From Clostridium_AD estertheticum_D (lineage in GTDB: Bacteria; Bacillota; Clostridia; Clostridiales; Clostridiaceae): a stretch of DNA of 64,000 nt. Under the pieces are notes generated by a model that was not told the origin of the DNA, did not search any database, and saw nothing but the letters and a program-made list of their open reading frames with translations. How positions within the stretch are numbered: the stretch's first letter is position 1; the number at the start of each line of letters is the position of its first letter. The translations under genes and the position numbers were made by a program. Below are positions 62,396 through 64,000 of this stretch, piece after piece. The DNA lies in assembly GCF_018861295.1 (NCBI RefSeq), contig NZ_JAHLDM010000001.1:186001-250000 (forward strand), written 5' to 3'.

Positions 62396-63658
62396 ATGGA
62401 AATAATTTCTGAGTTTTTTTTAAGTTCAATCTTAAATAAAAATGTGTATGATGAGTTTGAGGATAATATTGGGAAGCTTTTTGATATTTATGTTACTACT
62501 GAACAAGGATATCCAAGAGTTATAGGATATAAAATTAAAAAGGAAAGTGAAATTTTTAATTATGAATTTAGAAATATTGAAGTAGGAAAAGAAGACAAAA
62601 AAATAACCGTACAGGTAAGAGGGGTTAAAGAGATAATTCCTAGAAAATTTTCTTATCTTTTATCTAAGCATTTATTAAACAAACAAATAGTAGATGTTAA
62701 TGGAAAAAAAGTAGTTAAAGTTAATGATTTAACCATGACGAAAGTTGGTGGAGAAATAAGAGTTATAGCTGTAGAATCGGGTATTATTGCAGCGGCTAGA
62801 AAATATAAATTAGATGGCATAATAAAGATTTTTTATAATATTTTAGGCAGAAAACCTCAAGATAATAGTATAACTTGGGAAAGTGTTCAATCACTCGAGA
62901 TGGTAGATCACAGCTTAAAGCTAACACAGCCATATTCAAAACTTACTAAACTTCATCCAGCAGATCTTGCAGATATTTTAGAGGGACTCGATACATCCGC
63001 TAGAAATAAAATTTTTGAAAGTCTAGACAAGGATTTGGCAGCACATACTCTAGAAGAATTGCAGCCAGAGGTTCAAGCAGATATTTTAAGTACTATTAAT
63101 AATCTGCTTGCACAAGAAATCTTAAATGAAATGCCTAATGATGAGATTGCGGATATTTTAGATGAAATGAAGGAAGACGATGCAGAAAAAATCCTCTTAA
63201 ATTTTAATAAAGATGATGAAGAAGAAATTAGAAATCTTATGAATTATGAAGAGGAAGTTGTTGGTAGCATAATGAATAAAGATTTTATATCTTTTAATGT
63301 AAATATTACGGCTAGTGCAACTATTGAAATTTTAAGGGAACTTCAGCCTGAAGATGAGGTAATACATTATATATATATCGTAGATGAAGACAAAAAACTT
63401 CAAGGAGTCATTTCTTTAAGAAATTTAGTTCTTTCAGCTCCTGCGAGGAAACTTAAAGATATCATGGATGATAAAGTTATTAGAATAAAAGATAGTCAAG
63501 ATATCGAGGAAGCTGTTGAACTGGCACTTAAATATGATTTGATTTCTTTACCAGTAGTGGACATTGATGAAGAGTTATGTGGAATAGTAATTATGAATGA
63601 TATTATTGAAGAACTATTGTCTCCAAGATGGAAAAGAAAACTTAAAAAAATTATATAA
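62396..63658 (+). CDS. Soluble PRC-barrel/MgtE N-domain/CBS protein
   Basis: This 420-residue protein has a PRC-barrel-like N-terminal domain (two halves, ~1-150), an MgtE intracellular N-domain (~180-275, with LHPADLADILEGL and EMPNDEIADILDEM) and a CBS pair (~280-400). It lacks the membrane domain of true MgtE magnesium channels: the C-terminus is KRKLKKII with no hydrophobic helix. In MgtE these cytosolic domains sense Mg2+. Here they are more likely a regulatory partner for a divalent-cation transporter located elsewhere. The ATG at 62396 follows GGAGGGA; the earlier frame is not used. Confidence 0.85.
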   Translation: MEIISEFFLSSILNKNVYDEFEDNIGKLFDIYVTTEQGYPRVIGYKIKKESEIFNYEFRNIEVGKEDKKITVQVRGVKEIIPRKFSYLLSKHLLNKQIVDVNGKKVVKVNDLTMTKVGGEIRVIAVESGIIAAARKYKLDGIIKIFYNILGRKPQDNSITWESVQSLEMVDHSLKLTQPYSKLTKLHPADLADILEGLDTSARNKIFESLDKDLAAHTLEELQPEVQADILSTINNLLAQEILNEMPNDEIADILDEMKEDDAEKILLNFNKDDEEEIRNLMNYEEEVVGSIMNKDFISFNVNITASATIEILRELQPEDEVIHYIYIVDEDKKLQGVISLRNLVLSAPARKLKDIMDDKVIRIKDSQDIEEAVELALKYDLISLPVVDIDEELCGIVIMNDIIEELLSPRWKRKLKKII

Positions 63659-63659
63659 A

Positions 63660-63700
63660 AAAATACACTGTGGCTTATATTAGCACAGTGTATTTTTTTT
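63660..63700 (+). terminator. Terminator of the MgtE-N/CBS gene
   Basis: The stem AATACACTGTG/CACAGTGTATT is followed by eight T. Confidence 0.9.
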
Positions 63701-63764
63701 GGAATTAAGCACAAACTAATACCATTAATGACATTTATATATTGTTATTTAAGGAGGAATAGGT

Positions 63765-64000
63765 TTGAAGCTTAAAAAACATTTACTCAAAAGATGTAGC
63801 GCTGTAGTTATGATTATCTTAATAGCATATTTTTCAAGGGAAGTTTATTTTAATATTTATAGTAAGCAAGCTATAGCACAGGTTTATAAATATGGCGCGC
63901 GTGGTGAACAAGTTAAACAAATTCAAACTAAATTAAAAAAGTGGGGATATTATAAGGAAGGTGTTGATGGAATATATGGCTACAATACATATCTTTCCGT
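63765..64000 (+). CDS. sleB: Spore cortex-lytic enzyme SleB-like (3' partial)
   Basis: The frame is open to the right edge, with 78 codons visible. TTG start after AAGGAGGAAT. Residues ~8-28 are a signal-type helix (HLLKRCSAVVMIILIAYFS), then a peptidoglycan-binding domain begins with VYKYGARGEQVKQIQTKL and WGYYKEGVDGIYGYNT, the standard SleB/CwlJ-associated opening. SleB is a lytic transglycosylase that breaks cortex during germination, in line with the germination receptor genes at 30.7-34.5 kb. The hydrolase domain lies outside the window, so a related cell-wall hydrolase with the same binding domain is possible. Confidence 0.8.
   Translation, partial: MKLKKHLLKRCSAVVMIILIAYFSREVYFNIYSKQAIAQVYKYGARGEQVKQIQTKLKKWGYYKEGVDGIYGYNTYLS

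Noticed and set aside
1..64000. tRNA, rRNA, prophage or replication origin
   Set aside because: No cloverleaf with a CCA-adjacent acceptor stem, rRNA segment, phage structural gene or DnaA-box cluster was recognised.

Overview
The window is AT-rich Firmicutes DNA from an anaerobic, endospore-forming bacterium, most likely Clostridium sensu stricto or a close relative. The evidence is very low GC with AGA/ATA-rich codon use, strong GGAGG-type ribosome binding sites, several TTG/GTG starts, a divergent gerK-type germination locus (permease opposite the A and C subunits), a spore cortex-lytic enzyme at the right edge, desulfoferrodoxin, a two-subunit iron-sulfur L-serine dehydratase, and amino-acid and tRNA-synthetase genes controlled by a lysine riboswitch and T-boxes. 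The species cannot be fixed from sequence alone. No rRNA, tRNA, CRISPR array or prophage was seen.

Layout. 1-3.5 kb: the end of a CheB/CheR-PAS fusion gene that is less AT-rich than its surroundings, then a DUF3231 gene. 3.6-8.5 kb: asnB, then a lysine-riboswitch-controlled lysC-lysA operon. 8.5-9.2 kb: a gene-free block of palindromic and tandem repeats. 9.3-12.8 kb: an XRE regulator with a membrane partner, a CDF cation exporter and an M18 aminopeptidase. 12.9-21.6 kb: one giant gene for a cyclic beta-1,2-glucan synthase-like protein of 2,876 residues. 21.7-24 kb: a small acidic protein, desulfoferrodoxin and T-box-trpS. 24-26.2 kb: a radical SAM and B3/B4 gene pair, then a guanidine-I riboswitch with a Gdx-type exporter. 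26.3-27.9 kb: an insertion sequence with exact ends, a 9-bp target duplication and a transposase broken by one in-frame TGA. 28-30.7 kb: prfC, a 51-residue lmo0937-type membrane protein and an ECF S component. 30.7-34.5 kb: the germination receptor locus. 34.6-37.4 kb: an AlbA_2/ATPase-like protein and T-box-tyrS. 37.6-43.1 kb: a FliK/YlqG-like protein with an internal duplication, a FlhB C-terminal-like protein, a phosphoesterase, a DUF2225 protein and a RelQ alarmone synthetase. 43.1-48.7 kb: leuS with its T-box, then a CYTH-DUF5685-DnaJ-membrane operon. 49-54.2 kb: an NA37-type nucleoid protein, fba, a DUF421/DUF4363 pair and a TGS-uridine-kinase-like enzyme. 54.2-54.8 kb: a second palindromic-repeat block. 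54.8-59.9 kb: sdaAB-sdaAA, pssA, a CBS protein, a lipid kinase and a membrane protein. 60-64 kb: a YgiQ radical SAM protein, a soluble PRC/MgtE-N/CBS protein with an unusual leader, and the start of sleB.

The genes are mostly chromosomal housekeeping functions: lysine, asparagine, serine and phospholipid metabolism, aminoacylation, translation termination, stringent response and spore germination. The most unusual material is non-coding. Two families of long imperfect palindromes are present, each with compensatory changes between copies. Family A (8.55 kb and two copies near 54.3-54.7 kb) carries an 8-bp hairpin whose stem differs in every copy while its loop stays NTCCT. Family B (3.46 and 50.02 kb) sits 7-8 bp after stop codons between convergent genes. 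Other candidates are a 24-codon leader ORF overlapping the 5' arm of a hairpin in front of the MgtE-N/CBS gene, and a long structured 5' leader in front of the nucleoid-associated protein gene.
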